Assembly (NCBI RefSeq): GCF_003234175.2
Contig: NZ_CP126257.1
Location: 1,612,001-1,676,000, forward strand
Length of the DNA stretch: 64,000 bases
Source: Curtobacterium sp. MCSS17_007
Lineage (GTDB): Bacteria > Actinomycetota > Actinomycetes > Actinomycetales > Microbacteriaceae
Reading direction: 5' to 3'
This document shows, one piece after another, positions 8,304 through 16,827 of the stretch (the stretch's first letter is position 1; every line of letters starts with the position of its first letter). The notes below the pieces were generated by a model, which was not told the DNA's origin, searched no databases, and saw only the letters and a program-made list of their open reading frames with translations. The position numbers were made by a program, and so were the translations under genes.

Positions 8304-9224
8304 ATGAGCGACAGCACCAGCACCTCGGGCACCAACGGCACCTCGATCACCGGCTCCGACCGCGTCAAGCGCGGCCTCGCGGAGATGCTCAAGGGTGGCG
8401 TCATCATGGACGTCATCGACGCCGAGCAGGCCCGCATCGCGGAAGAGGCCGGCGCGACCGCCGTCATGGCCCTCGAGCGTGTCCCCGCCGACATCCGCGC
8501 ACAGGGCGGCGTCGCCCGCATGTCCGACCCGTCGATGATCGAGGAGATCATCGCCGCGGTGTCGATCCCGGTCATGGCGAAGGCCCGCATCGGCCACTTC
8601 GTCGAGGCGCAGGTCCTCCAGGAGCTCGGTGTCGACTACATCGACGAGTCCGAGGTGCTCTCGCCGGCCGACTACGTCAACCACATCGACAAGTGGAACT
8701 TCACCACCCCCTTCGTCTGCGGTGCCACCAACCTGGGCGAGGCGCTCCGTCGCATCACCGAGGGCGCGGCGATGATCCGCTCCAAGGGCGAGGCCGGCAC
8801 GGGTGACGTGTCCGAGGCCACCAAGCACATCCGCACGATCTCGAAGGAGATCGCGGCCCTCCGGTACCTCAAGGAGGACGAGCTCTACGTCGCCGCGAAG
8901 GAGCTACAGGCCCCGTTCGACGTCGTGAAGGAGGTCGCACAGACCGGCAAGCTCCCGGTCGTGCTCTTCACCGCCGGCGGTGTCGCCACCCCGGCCGACG
9001 CCGCGATGATGATGCAGCTCGGCGCGGACGGCGTGTTCGTCGGCTCCGGCATCTTCAAGTCGGGCGACCCGGCGAAGCGCGCCGCGGCGATCGTCAAGGC
9101 CGTCACCTTCCACGACGACCCGAAGGTCATCGCCGAGGTCTCCCGCGGTCTGGGCGAGGCCATGGTCGGCATCAACGTCGCCGACGTCCCCGCACCGCAC
9201 CGTCTCGCCGAGCGCGGCTGGTGA
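8304..9224 (+). CDS. pdxS: Pyridoxal 5'-phosphate synthase, lyase subunit
   Basis: PdxS condenses ribose 5-phosphate, glyceraldehyde 3-phosphate and ammonia into pyridoxal phosphate. The 306-residue TIM barrel is highly conserved: [20 protein letters not shown] near the N-terminus, the imine-forming Lys 93 in MAKARIGHF, and GEAGTGDV. It works as a 12-mer fed with ammonia by PdxT. Its stop overlaps the pdxT start by four bases, so the subunits are co-translated. It has its own -10 box inside the end of the HIT gene. Confidence 0.97.
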   Translation: MSDSTSTSGTNGTSITGSDRVKRGLAEMLKGGVIMDVIDAEQARIAEEAGATAVMALERVPADIRAQGGVARMSDPSMIEEIIAAVSIPVMAKARIGHFVEAQVLQELGVDYIDESEVLSPADYVNHIDKWNFTTPFVCGATNLGEALRRITEGAAMIRSKGEAGTGDVSEATKHIRTISKEIAALRYLKEDELYVAAKELQAPFDVVKEVAQTGKLPVVLFTAGGVATPADAAMMMQLGADGVFVGSGIFKSGDPAKRAAAIVKAVTFHDDPKVIAEVSRGLGEAMVGINVADVPAPHRLAERGW

Positions 9225-9814
9225 GCGCCCGGCCCCGCATCGGGGTCCTCGCGCTGCAGGGTGACTTCCGCGAGCACATCGCCTCGCTGACGGAGCTCGG
9301 CGCCGACGTGGTGCCGCTCCGTCGGCCCGAGGAGATCGAGGCGCTCGACGGCGTCGTGATCCCCGGCGGCGAGTCGAGCGTGATGGACAAGCTGTCCCGG
9401 ACGTTCGGCGTGGCCGAGCCGCTCAGCGCCGCGATCCGCGACGGCCTGCCCGCCTACGGCACCTGCGCGGGCATGATCATGCTGTCGTCCCGGATCGCCG
9501 CGGGCATCCCGGGGCAGCAGACCCTCGGCGTGCTCGACACCACCGTGCGCCGGAACGCCTTCGGCAGCCAGAACGACTCGTTCGAGACCGACATCCCGAT
9601 GCCGGCGCTCGGCGATGCCCCGGTGCACGCGGTGTTCATCCGCGCGCCCGTGGTCGAGGAGCACGGCACGGACGTCGAGGTGCTCGGTGCCCTCGCGGAC
9701 GGTCAGGTCGTCGCCGTGCAGCAGGGCAACGTGCTGGCGAGCGCGTTCCACCCCGAGGTCGCGGGCGAGGACCGGTTCCACCGCCGGTTCCTCGAGATGG
9801 TCCGCTCCGTCTGA
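9221..9814 (+). CDS. pdxT: Pyridoxal 5'-phosphate synthase, glutaminase subunit
   Basis: This class I glutaminase of 197 residues releases ammonia from glutamine for PdxS. The nucleophile is Cys 82 in GTCAGMI, and the His 177/Glu 179 pair is in FHPEV. The N-terminal [13 protein letters not shown] is typical of the family. GTG at 9221 overlaps the pdxS stop (GTGA). Confidence 0.97.
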   Translation: MSARPRIGVLALQGDFREHIASLTELGADVVPLRRPEEIEALDGVVIPGGESSVMDKLSRTFGVAEPLSAAIRDGLPAYGTCAGMIMLSSRIAAGIPGQQTLGVLDTTVRRNAFGSQNDSFETDIPMPALGDAPVHAVFIRAPVVEEHGTDVEVLGALADGQVVAVQQGNVLASAFHPEVAGEDRFHRRFLEMVRSV

Positions 9815-9880
9815 CCGCCGCGACCGGCCACGGGCCGGACGCGACCCGCGGGGCGGCGGCGGTCTGCGCCTGCCGGCCGG

Positions 9881-9886
9881 TAGACT
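9881..9886 (+). promoter_or_regulatory. -10 box upstream of yebC
   Basis: TAGACT lies 33 bases before the yebC start, with a Shine-Dalgarno between them. No good -35 is seen. It may also drive ruvC. Confidence 0.45.
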
Positions 9887-9919
9887 GGACCGGATCTTCC
9901 GCTAGACGCAAGGAGCACC

Positions 9920-10684
9920 GTGTCCGGGCATTCCAAGTGGGCAACGACCAAGCACAAGAAGGCGGTCATCGACCAGCGCCGTGCGAAGTCGTTCGCCAAG
10001 CTCATCAAGAACATCGAGGTCGCCGCGAAGATGGGTGGCGCTGACCTGTCGGGCAACCCGACCCTGGTCGACGCCGTCCAGAAGGCCAAGAAGACCTCGG
10101 TGCCGAACGACAACATCGACCGTGCCATCAAGCGCGGTGCCGGCCTGACCGGTGAGTCGATCGAGTACACGACGATCATGTACGAGGGCTACGGCCCGAA
10201 CGGCGTCGCGATGCTCGTCGAGTGCCTCACGGACAACAAGAACCGAGCCGCGGCGGAGGTCCGGACGGCGATGTCCCGCAACGGCGGGACCATGGCCGAC
10301 CCGGGCAGCGTCGCGTACAACTTCTCGCGCAAGGGCGTCATCTCGGTGACGAAGACCGACGGACTCGACGAGGACACCGTCATGACGGCCGTGCTCGACG
10401 CCGGTGTCGAGGACGTCATCGACCAGGGCGGCGGGTTCGAGGTCATCACCGAGGCGAGCGACCTCGTCGCGGCGCGCACCGCGCTGCAGGACGCCGGGAT
10501 CGACTACGACTCCGCCGACGCCGAGTTCGTGCCCGGGGTCAAGGTGCCGGTCGACGCCGAGACGGCGCGCAAGGTCTTCAAGCTGATCGACGCGCTCGAG
10601 GACAGCGACGACGTGCAGAACGTCTACGCGAACTTCGACATCCCCGCGGACGTCCAGGCCGAGCTCGACGAGGACGAGGACTAG
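9920..10684 (+). CDS. yebC: YebC/PmpR family protein
   Basis: This is a 254-residue member of the YebC/TACO1 family. The N-terminal [24 protein letters not shown] block is diagnostic. Members have been described as transcriptional regulators and, more recently, as ribosome-associated factors that help translate difficult sequences such as proline runs; which role applies here is not visible. GTG at 9920 follows AAGGAG (9910-9915). The gene lies directly before ruvC with a 4-base gap, the conserved actinobacterial order. Confidence 0.93.
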   Translation: MSGHSKWATTKHKKAVIDQRRAKSFAKLIKNIEVAAKMGGADLSGNPTLVDAVQKAKKTSVPNDNIDRAIKRGAGLTGESIEYTTIMYEGYGPNGVAMLVECLTDNKNRAAAEVRTAMSRNGGTMADPGSVAYNFSRKGVISVTKTDGLDEDTVMTAVLDAGVEDVIDQGGGFEVITEASDLVAARTALQDAGIDYDSADAEFVPGVKVPVDAETARKVFKLIDALEDSDDVQNVYANFDIPADVQAELDEDED

Positions 10685-10688
10685 TCCG

Positions 10689-11312
10689 GTGCTCCGTGTG
10701 CTCGGGGTGGACCCCGGGCTCACCCGGTGCGGCGTCGGCGTCGTCGAGGTCGCACCGAACCGGCGCGCACGGCTCGTCCACGTGACGGTCGTGCGCACGC
10801 CGGCGGACATGGCGCTCGAGCAGCGGCTCCTGCGCATCGCCGACGGGATCGCGGCCGAGATCGACGACCACCGCCCCGACGCGGTGGCCGTCGAGCGGGT
10901 CTTCGCGCAGGCGAACGTCCGCACCGTGATGGGGACCGCGCAGGCGGCCGGTCTCGCGCTGCACGCCGCGGCCGCGCGGGGCCTGCCCGTCGGACTGCAC
11001 ACCCCGTCCGAGGTGAAGGCGGCCGTGACCGGCTACGGCAACGCGGACAAGCGGCAGGTGCAGACCATGATCGCGCGCGTGCTCGGGCTCGACGAGGCCC
11101 CGAAGCCCGCAGACGCGGCGGACGCGCTCGCTCTGGCCGTGTGCCACGCCTGGAGGCTCGGGTCACCCGACCGCGTCGGCCCGGGTCCGGCGACCCTCAC
11201 CCCGGCGCAGCGCGCATGGCGCGACGCGCAGGCCGGCGCGGCGGACACCCCGCTCGCCCGCGCCGAGGCGGCAGCCGCGCGGCGGTCCGGCTTCGTCGGT
11301 GGTCGGCCCTAG
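10689..11312 (+). CDS. ruvC: Holliday junction resolvase RuvC
   Basis: RuvC cuts Holliday junctions symmetrically during recombinational repair. The 207-residue protein begins [14 protein letters not shown] with catalytic Asp 8. The second acidic residue is in VAVERVF and the last pair is in [12 protein letters not shown]. The C-terminal tail beyond about residue 165 is variable. It forms an operon with ruvA and ruvB. No Shine-Dalgarno is clear, but the start is only 4 bases after yebC, which suggests coupling. Confidence 0.96.
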   Translation: MLRVLGVDPGLTRCGVGVVEVAPNRRARLVHVTVVRTPADMALEQRLLRIADGIAAEIDDHRPDAVAVERVFAQANVRTVMGTAQAAGLALHAAAARGLPVGLHTPSEVKAAVTGYGNADKRQVQTMIARVLGLDEAPKPADAADALALAVCHAWRLGSPDRVGPGPATLTPAQRAWRDAQAGAADTPLARAEAAAARRSGFVGGRP

Positions 11313-11315
11313 GCT
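11310..11315 (+). promoter_or_regulatory. -10 box of ruvA (leaderless)
   Basis: TAGGCT overlaps the ruvC stop codon and ends 7 bases before the ruvA ATG. This implies an internal ruvAB promoter. Confidence 0.5.
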
Positions 11316-11322
11316 CGTGGGC

Positions 11323-11943
11323 ATGATCGCGAGTCTCCGGGGCACCTGCATCGACGTCACCGGATCGGCCGTCGTGGTCGAGGTCGGGGGAGTGGGGTAC
11401 GCCGTGACGGTCACGCCCGCGCACGCACTGACGATGCGTCAGGGGGCCGAGGTCTTCCTGCGGACGGCGATGATCGTCCGCGAGGACGAGCACCTGCTGT
11501 TCGGCTTCGAGTCGACCGACGCGCTGCAGGTCTTCGACCTGCTCCGCAGTGTGTCCGGCGTGGGCCCGAAGTCCGCCCTCGGCGTGCTGGCGCACATGGA
11601 CCCGGCACAGGTCGCCAACGCCGTGGCGAGCGAGGACGATGCGGCCTTCCGCAAGGTGTCGGGCATCGGCCCGAAGACCGCGAAGCTCATCACCGTCGCC
11701 CTGTCCGGCAAGCTCGTCGCGTTCGAGCAGGCGCCGGCGAGTGCTGCGAGCGGTGCCGCCGCCGCCCACCCGGCCGCCGTCGACGTGGTCTCGGCACTCG
11801 TCGGGCTGGGCTGGCGGGAGGACGCGGCGCAGTCCGCCGTCGACGCGGTCGTCGCGAACGATCCGGGCGCCGCGGCGATGGGCACGCAGGCGCTCCTCCG
11901 TGCCGCGCTCGGCACGCTGCGCCCCGCGGGGGCCGGCCGGTGA
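11323..11943 (+). CDS. ruvA: Holliday junction branch migration protein RuvA
   Basis: RuvA binds four-way junctions as a tetramer and loads RuvB. The 206-residue protein starts MIASLRGTC and has the OB-fold (EVGGVGYAV), then two helix-hairpin-helix motifs ([13 protein letters not shown] and [12 protein letters not shown]), an Ala-rich linker and the C-terminal RuvB-binding domain. ATG at 11323 is preferred over an upstream in-frame start because it gives the normal N-terminus and sits 7 bases after TAGGCT. Its stop overlaps the ruvB GTG. Confidence 0.96.
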   Translation: MIASLRGTCIDVTGSAVVVEVGGVGYAVTVTPAHALTMRQGAEVFLRTAMIVREDEHLLFGFESTDALQVFDLLRSVSGVGPKSALGVLAHMDPAQVANAVASEDDAAFRKVSGIGPKTAKLITVALSGKLVAFEQAPASAASGAAAAHPAAVDVVSALVGLGWREDAAQSAVDAVVANDPGAAAMGTQALLRAALGTLRPAGAGR

Positions 11944-12968
11944 GCGGCATCACGTCCGCCGGCGCCGAGTCACAGGAGGAACTCGCGTTCGAGGGTGCCC
12001 TGCGCCCGAAGTCGCTCGACGAGTTCGTCGGACAGCGCAAGGTCCGCGGTCAGCTCGACCTCCTGCTCAAGGCAGCGGCCCTGCAGGACCGCACGCCCGA
12101 CCACATCCTCATGGCCGGCCCGCCTGGACTCGGCAAGACGACCCTCGCGATGATCGTCGCCCACGAGTCGGGTCGTCCCCTGCGCATGTCGAGCGGCCCG
12201 GCGATCCAGCACGCGGGTGACCTCGCCGCGGTGCTGTCGTCACTCGTCCCGGGCGAGGTGCTCTTCATCGACGAGATCCACCGCATGGCACGGTCGGCGG
12301 AGGAGATGCTCTACCTCGCGATGGAGGACTTCCGCATCGACGTCATGGTCGGCAAGGGGGCCGGCGCGACGAGCATCCCGCTCGACCTCGCGCCGTTCAC
12401 CCTGGTCGGCGCGACCACCCGCGCCGGCCTCCTGCCGAACCCGTTGCGCGACCGCTTCGGGTTCACGGCCCACCTCGAGTTCTACGAGAAGGACGAACTC
12501 GAACAGGTCCTCATCCGCGCGGCGCACCTGCTCGAGCTCTCGATCGACCGCTCGGCGCTGCGCGAGATCGCCGGTCGCTCCCGGGGCACCCCACGCATCG
12601 CGAACCGCCTGCTCCGTCGTGTGCGGGACTACGCGCTCGTGCACCGCACCTCCGACGGCATGGCGGCCGTGCAGGGCGCGCTCGACCTGTACGACGTCGA
12701 CGAGCTCGGCCTCGACCGTCTCGACCGTGCCGTGGTCGAGACGATGCTCACCCGGTTCGACGGCGGTCCCGTCGGTCTGAACACCCTCGCGGTGTCGGTG
12801 GGTGAGGAGTCCGAGACCATCGAGTCCGTGGTCGAACCGTTCCTCGTGCGCGTGGGGCTCGTGACCCGGACACCCCGCGGCCGCATCACGACACCGCAGG
12901 CCTGGCGACACTTCGGCCTCACACCTGGCGAAGGAGCCGCTGCCCAGCCCGGCCTGTTCGACGACTGA
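11940..12968 (+). CDS. ruvB: Holliday junction branch migration ATPase RuvB
   Basis: This AAA+ motor of 342 residues drives branch migration with RuvA. Walker A is GPPGLGKT at residues 60-67, Walker B is LFIDEIHR, and the winged-helix DNA-binding domain is at the C-terminus ([17 protein letters not shown]). GTG at 11940 overlaps the ruvA stop. The gene is followed by a small imperfect hairpin (12996-13013) and then the yajC promoter region. Confidence 0.97.
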   Translation: MSGITSAGAESQEELAFEGALRPKSLDEFVGQRKVRGQLDLLLKAAALQDRTPDHILMAGPPGLGKTTLAMIVAHESGRPLRMSSGPAIQHAGDLAAVLSSLVPGEVLFIDEIHRMARSAEEMLYLAMEDFRIDVMVGKGAGATSIPLDLAPFTLVGATTRAGLLPNPLRDRFGFTAHLEFYEKDELEQVLIRAAHLLELSIDRSALREIAGRSRGTPRIANRLLRRVRDYALVHRTSDGMAAVQGALDLYDVDELGLDRLDRAVVETMLTRFDGGPVGLNTLAVSVGEESETIESVVEPFLVRVGLVTRTPRGRITTPQAWRHFGLTPGEGAAAQPGLFDD

Positions 12969-13073
12969 ACTCGTATGCAGTATTCTGGCCGACCAGGACC
13001 GTGATCGCGGTCCGGTGTCGTCAGCGCTCGAGACCACTCAGGTGGCTGCCCGGACCCGGACACGCCCGTGCCC

Positions 13074-13079
13074 TAGACT
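13074..13079 (+). promoter_or_regulatory. -10 box of yajC-secDF
   Basis: TAGACT lies 67 bases before the yajC ATG. A second AT-rich candidate, TATTCT (12981-12986), lies just after ruvB. Neither has a consensus -35. Confidence 0.45.
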
Positions 13080-13146
13080 GCTACGGCCCGAAGCCGAGCA
13101 ACGACCGCTCCGGCTGGATCCGAGCAACCAGAGAAGGCAACGCCCC

Positions 13147-13560
13147 ATGGACCAATCACTCTTCCTCATCGTCATCATCGTCGCGTTCGCCGCCTTCATG
13201 TTCTACAGCAGCCGCAAGCGCAAGAAGCAGCAGGCGGAGCTGCAGACCAAGATGGTCCCGGGCGCCCGCGTCATGCTGTCCTTCGGTCTCTACGGCACGC
13301 TGCTGTCCGTCGACGACGAGAAGGTCACCGCCGACGTCGAGATCGCCCCGGGCACCGTCGTCACCGTGCACCGCCAGACGCTCTCGCGTGTCGTCGACGA
13401 CAACGCCTCCGACGTCGAGACCGCCGTCGTCGCCGATGACACCGCCGTCGCGGGCGAACCCGCCCTCGACCTCGGTGCCGACCGTCGGACGGACCCGGAG
13501 TTCGGTGAGCGCATCGAGCCCACCGAGACCGACGCGACGAAGCGCAAGACCGAAGACTGA
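13147..13560 (+). CDS. yajC: Preprotein translocase accessory subunit YajC
   Basis: YajC is a small single-pass membrane protein that associates with SecDF. The 137-residue product has one transmembrane helix at about residues 4-20, a basic RKRKKQQ stretch, and the conserved MVPGARVMLSFGLYGTLLSVDDEKV core. The C-terminus is acidic. ATG at 13147 follows AGAAGG by about 10 bases; the upstream in-frame extension is Arg-rich and non-conserved. It heads the secD-secF operon. Confidence 0.92.
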   Translation: MDQSLFLIVIIVAFAAFMFYSSRKRKKQQAELQTKMVPGARVMLSFGLYGTLLSVDDEKVTADVEIAPGTVVTVHRQTLSRVVDDNASDVETAVVADDTAVAGEPALDLGADRRTDPEFGERIEPTETDATKRKTED

Positions 13561-13652
13561 CGCCCCCGGTCGCCGGGTCACGGGACCCGGCGACCACACC
13601 ACCGCCGCCGGCCGCGTCGCCGTCGGTCCTGAACAGAGAGACGAGACGACCG

Positions 13653-15401
13653 GTGGCACGATCGACACCCGTCAAGAAGGCGCTGCGTTCGCTCACCTGG
13701 TTGGTGATCATCATGGCGGCCCTGGCCGGCCTGAACACCGCTGCGTCGGTGCTCGCGGCCAACAGCAAGGACGACACGAACGAGTGGTTCGCCGGTGCGA
13801 GCTGGGTGCCCGAGCTGGCGCTCGACCTGCAGGGCGGCACGCAGCTGACCCTGGCGGCGCAGAACACCGAGGGCGGCTCCGTCACCTCGCAGCAGCTCGA
13901 CCAGGCGGTCAACATCATCCGTCAGCGCATCAACGCCACGGGTGTCTCCGAGTCGCAGATCAACACCCAGGGCACGAACAACATCGTCGTGTCGATCCCG
14001 GGCAAGCCCGACAAGGCGACGATCGACCGCATCGAGGCAGCGGCGAAGCTGACCTTCCGTCCGGTGCTCTACACCGAGGCGGCCACCAACACCGCGGTCG
14101 GCGGCGACGGGAAGACCGCGTCGCCGACGCCGTACTCGCCCCCGGCATCGCTCGACGCCACGCCGAGCACGAAGCCGACCAACGGCAGCGACCTGGCCCA
14201 GGTCACGCCGGCGCTGCAGGACCTGTACACGAACTACAACTGTGCGGCCCCGGACGACGTGACGACCGCGCCCGACGACGAGCCGCTCGTCACGTGTGAC
14301 CAGGACGGTGCCGCCAAGTACATCCTCGGCCCGGTCGAGGTCTCCGGTTCGGGCATCAGCAACGCGACCTCGGGCCTCGCCACCGACTCGCAGGGCGCGA
14401 CCACCGGCCAGTGGGCGGTCAACCTGACGTTCTCGGGCAAGAGCTCGGAAGACTTCCGCGACGTCACGAGCCGCCTCGTCAAGCTGCCCTCGCCGCAGAA
14501 CCAGTTCGCGATCGTGCTCGACGGCACCGTCATCACGGCGCCCGCCTCGAACGCCGCGATCACGAACGGCAAGGCCCAGATCACCGGCAACTTCACCGCG
14601 GAGTCGTCGAAGACCCTCGCCGACCAGCTGAAGTACGGCGCCCTGCCGATCAACTTCCAGGTGCAGTCGAACGAGAACATCTCGGCGACGCTCGGGACCG
14701 CGCAGCTCGTCGGCGGTCTCGTCGCCGGCCTGATCGGCCTGATCCTCGTCGTGGTCTACTCGATCATCCAGTACCGAGCGCTGGCCTTCGTCACCGTGCT
14801 CTCCCTCGGCGTCGCGGCGGTCCTGACCTACCTGGTCATCGCGATCATGTCGTGGCGCGTCGACTACCGTCTCTCGCTCGCGGGTGTCGCCGGTCTCATC
14901 GTGGCCATCGGCATCACGGCCGACTCGTTCATCGTGTACTTCGAACGCATCCGTGACGAACTGCGGGACGGCCGAGGGCTCGAGAGCGCGGTGGAGTCCG
15001 GCTGGAAGCGAGCCCTGCGCACGATCCTGGCGTCCGACTCGATCAACTTCCTCGCCGCGGTGGTGCTCTACATCCTCGCCGTCAGCGACGTGAAGGGCTT
15101 CGCGTTCACGCTGCTGCTCACGACCCTCATCGACGTCATCGTCGTGGTGCTCTTCACGCACCCGATGATGCAGCTCATCGCCCGCAGCCGGTTCTTCGGC
15201 GAGGGGCACCGGTTCAGCGGACTCGACCCGTCCGCCCTCGGCGCCGTCTACCGCGGCCGTGCGCAGTTCCGCGCGCCGGTCGTGGACGGCAAGCGCCAGC
15301 GCAGCGCGGGCGAGGCCCAGCGCCGCCAGACGATCGCAGAGCGGAAGGCCCAGCAGGGCGCCGGCGACAACGGCACCACGCCGGACGGGAAGGACGACTG
15401 A
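13653..15401 (+). CDS. secD: Protein translocase subunit SecD
   Basis: SecD, with SecF, uses the proton gradient to help pull proteins across the membrane after SecYEG. The 582-residue protein has an N-terminal helix (about 12-30), the LDLQGGTQL motif, a large extracytoplasmic domain with a Thr/Pro-rich insertion, and five C-terminal helices, including AGVAGLIVAIGITADSFIVYFERI. GTG at 13653 follows an AGAGAG stretch. The stop overlaps the secF ATG by one base. Confidence 0.96.
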   Translation: MARSTPVKKALRSLTWLVIIMAALAGLNTAASVLAANSKDDTNEWFAGASWVPELALDLQGGTQLTLAAQNTEGGSVTSQQLDQAVNIIRQRINATGVSESQINTQGTNNIVVSIPGKPDKATIDRIEAAAKLTFRPVLYTEAATNTAVGGDGKTASPTPYSPPASLDATPSTKPTNGSDLAQVTPALQDLYTNYNCAAPDDVTTAPDDEPLVTCDQDGAAKYILGPVEVSGSGISNATSGLATDSQGATTGQWAVNLTFSGKSSEDFRDVTSRLVKLPSPQNQFAIVLDGTVITAPASNAAITNGKAQITGNFTAESSKTLADQLKYGALPINFQVQSNENISATLGTAQLVGGLVAGLIGLILVVVYSIIQYRALAFVTVLSLGVAAVLTYLVIAIMSWRVDYRLSLAGVAGLIVAIGITADSFIVYFERIRDELRDGRGLESAVESGWKRALRTILASDSINFLAAVVLYILAVSDVKGFAFTLLLTTLIDVIVVVLFTHPMMQLIARSRFFGEGHRFSGLDPSALGAVYRGRAQFRAPVVDGKRQRSAGEAQRRQTIAERKAQQGAGDNGTTPDGKDD

Positions 15402-16405
15402 TGGCCAGCTTCAGCCAGTTCGGCAGCGACCTCTACACCGGGAAGCGCTCCTACGACATCGTCGGGCGCCGCAAGACCTGGTACCTCATCGCACTGATCG
15501 CGATCGTCGTGTCGCTCGTGGTGCCGTGGCTCCGTGGCGGCTACCACCTCGGCATCGAGTTCACCGGCGGCTCCGAGTTCACGATCTCGGACGCGAAGGA
15601 CCTCGACCAGTCGATCGCCACCCGCACGGTCGAGTCGATCGTCCCCGAGGGGATCCCGCGCGTCTCCCAGGTCGGCCAGGACGGCATCCGCGTCCAGACC
15701 GAGCAGCTGACGGACCGCGAGACGACCGAGGTGCAGGACGCCCTGGCGCAGGCCTACGGCGTGTCCGAGGACCAGGTCGCGTCCACCTACATCGGTGCCA
15801 CCTGGGGTGCCGACGTGCTCGCGCAGGCGATCCGCGGTCTGGTCATCTTCCTCGCGCTGGCGGCCGTGGTGATGGCCGTCTACTTCCGCACGTGGAAGAT
15901 GTCGGTGTCCGCCATGGTCGCGCTGCTGCACGACCTGCTCATCACGGCCGGCGTCTACGGCATCGTCGGGCTCGAGGTCACGCCGGCGGCCGTCATCGGC
16001 TTCCTGACGATCCTCGGCTACTCGCTGTACGACACCGTCGTGGTGTTCGACAAGGTGCGCGAGAACACGTCGCAGGAGTCGCACCGCACCTTCGTGCAGT
16101 CGGTCAACCTCGCGGTCAACCAGACGCTCGTCCGGTCCATCAACACCTCGGTCGTGGCGCTCCTGCCCGTCGCCGCGATCCTCTTCATCGGGTCGTACGT
16201 GCTCGGCGCCGGCACCCTGCGGGACATCTCGCTCGCGCTCTTCATCGGCATCATCGTCGGCACGTACTCGACGATCTTCATCGCGTCGCCGATGTACGCC
16301 CACCTGCGCGAGAACGAGCCGAAGGTCAAGGAGGCCGACGCGAAGAAGACGCGTGCGGCCGAGAAGCGCCAGCGCGAGGTCGACGCCGCGGCCGAGGTCG
16401 CCTGA
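15401..16405 (+). CDS. secF: Protein translocase subunit SecF
   Basis: This is the SecF partner of SecD, 334 residues with six predicted helices. The GIEFTGGSEF motif is in the first extracytoplasmic segment and VVVFDKVREN is in the conserved membrane region. The C-terminus is a charged cytoplasmic tail rich in Lys and Glu. Start and stop overlap the neighbours by one base each (TGATG), so secD, secF and the next gene are tightly coupled. Confidence 0.96.
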   Translation: MASFSQFGSDLYTGKRSYDIVGRRKTWYLIALIAIVVSLVVPWLRGGYHLGIEFTGGSEFTISDAKDLDQSIATRTVESIVPEGIPRVSQVGQDGIRVQTEQLTDRETTEVQDALAQAYGVSEDQVASTYIGATWGADVLAQAIRGLVIFLALAAVVMAVYFRTWKMSVSAMVALLHDLLITAGVYGIVGLEVTPAAVIGFLTILGYSLYDTVVVFDKVRENTSQESHRTFVQSVNLAVNQTLVRSINTSVVALLPVAAILFIGSYVLGAGTLRDISLALFIGIIVGTYSTIFIASPMYAHLRENEPKVKEADAKKTRAAEKRQREVDAAAEVA

Positions 16406-16770
16406 TGGCGGTCGAGGTGCACGCCGTCGACGTCGCCGAGGCCCGTCGTCGTCTCGACGCGGGCGCCCGCCTGTTCGACGTCCGCGAGCAGGCGGAGTGG
16501 GACGAGGTGCACGCGCCCGAGGCGACGCTCGTGCCCATGTCCGAGCTCGTCGCCCGCTGGCAGGAGATCGACGGCGGCGACCAGCCCGCCATCGTCGTGT
16601 GCCACTCCGGCGCGCGGTCGGCCCGGGTGGTGGCTGCCCTCGAGCAGTCCGGCGTCCCCGCGGTGAACCTCACCGGCGGCATGGTCTCCTGGGAGCAGGC
16701 CGGTCAGCCCGTCGTGCGAGCGGGAGCACAGGGCGGCGACGCCCAGGGCGAACCGCGTCACGAGCACTGA
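16405..16770 (+). CDS. Rhodanese-like domain protein
   Basis: A single rhodanese domain of 121 residues carries the active-site loop CHSGARSARV with Cys 66. Such proteins carry persulfide sulfur or act as redox sensors. The LFDVREQAEWDEVH segment is typical of the family. ATG at 16405 overlaps the secF stop, so it is translationally coupled to the Sec genes. In related genomes apt often occupies this slot. The physiological sulfur acceptor is unknown. Confidence 0.87.
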   Translation: MAVEVHAVDVAEARRRLDAGARLFDVREQAEWDEVHAPEATLVPMSELVARWQEIDGGDQPAIVVCHSGARSARVVAALEQSGVPAVNLTGGMVSWEQAGQPVVRAGAQGGDAQGEPRHEH

Positions 16771-16781
16771 CCGGACGCGCG

Positions 16782-16787
16782 TAGGCT
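16782..16787 (+). promoter_or_regulatory. -10 box of rel
   Basis: TAGGCT lies 40 bases before the rel ATG, with AGGAGG (16816-16821) between them. This indicates a leadered transcript. Confidence 0.5.
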
Positions 16788-16827
16788 TGCCAGACCGTAC
16801 CCGGACACCGGTCGCAGGAGGCGCATC

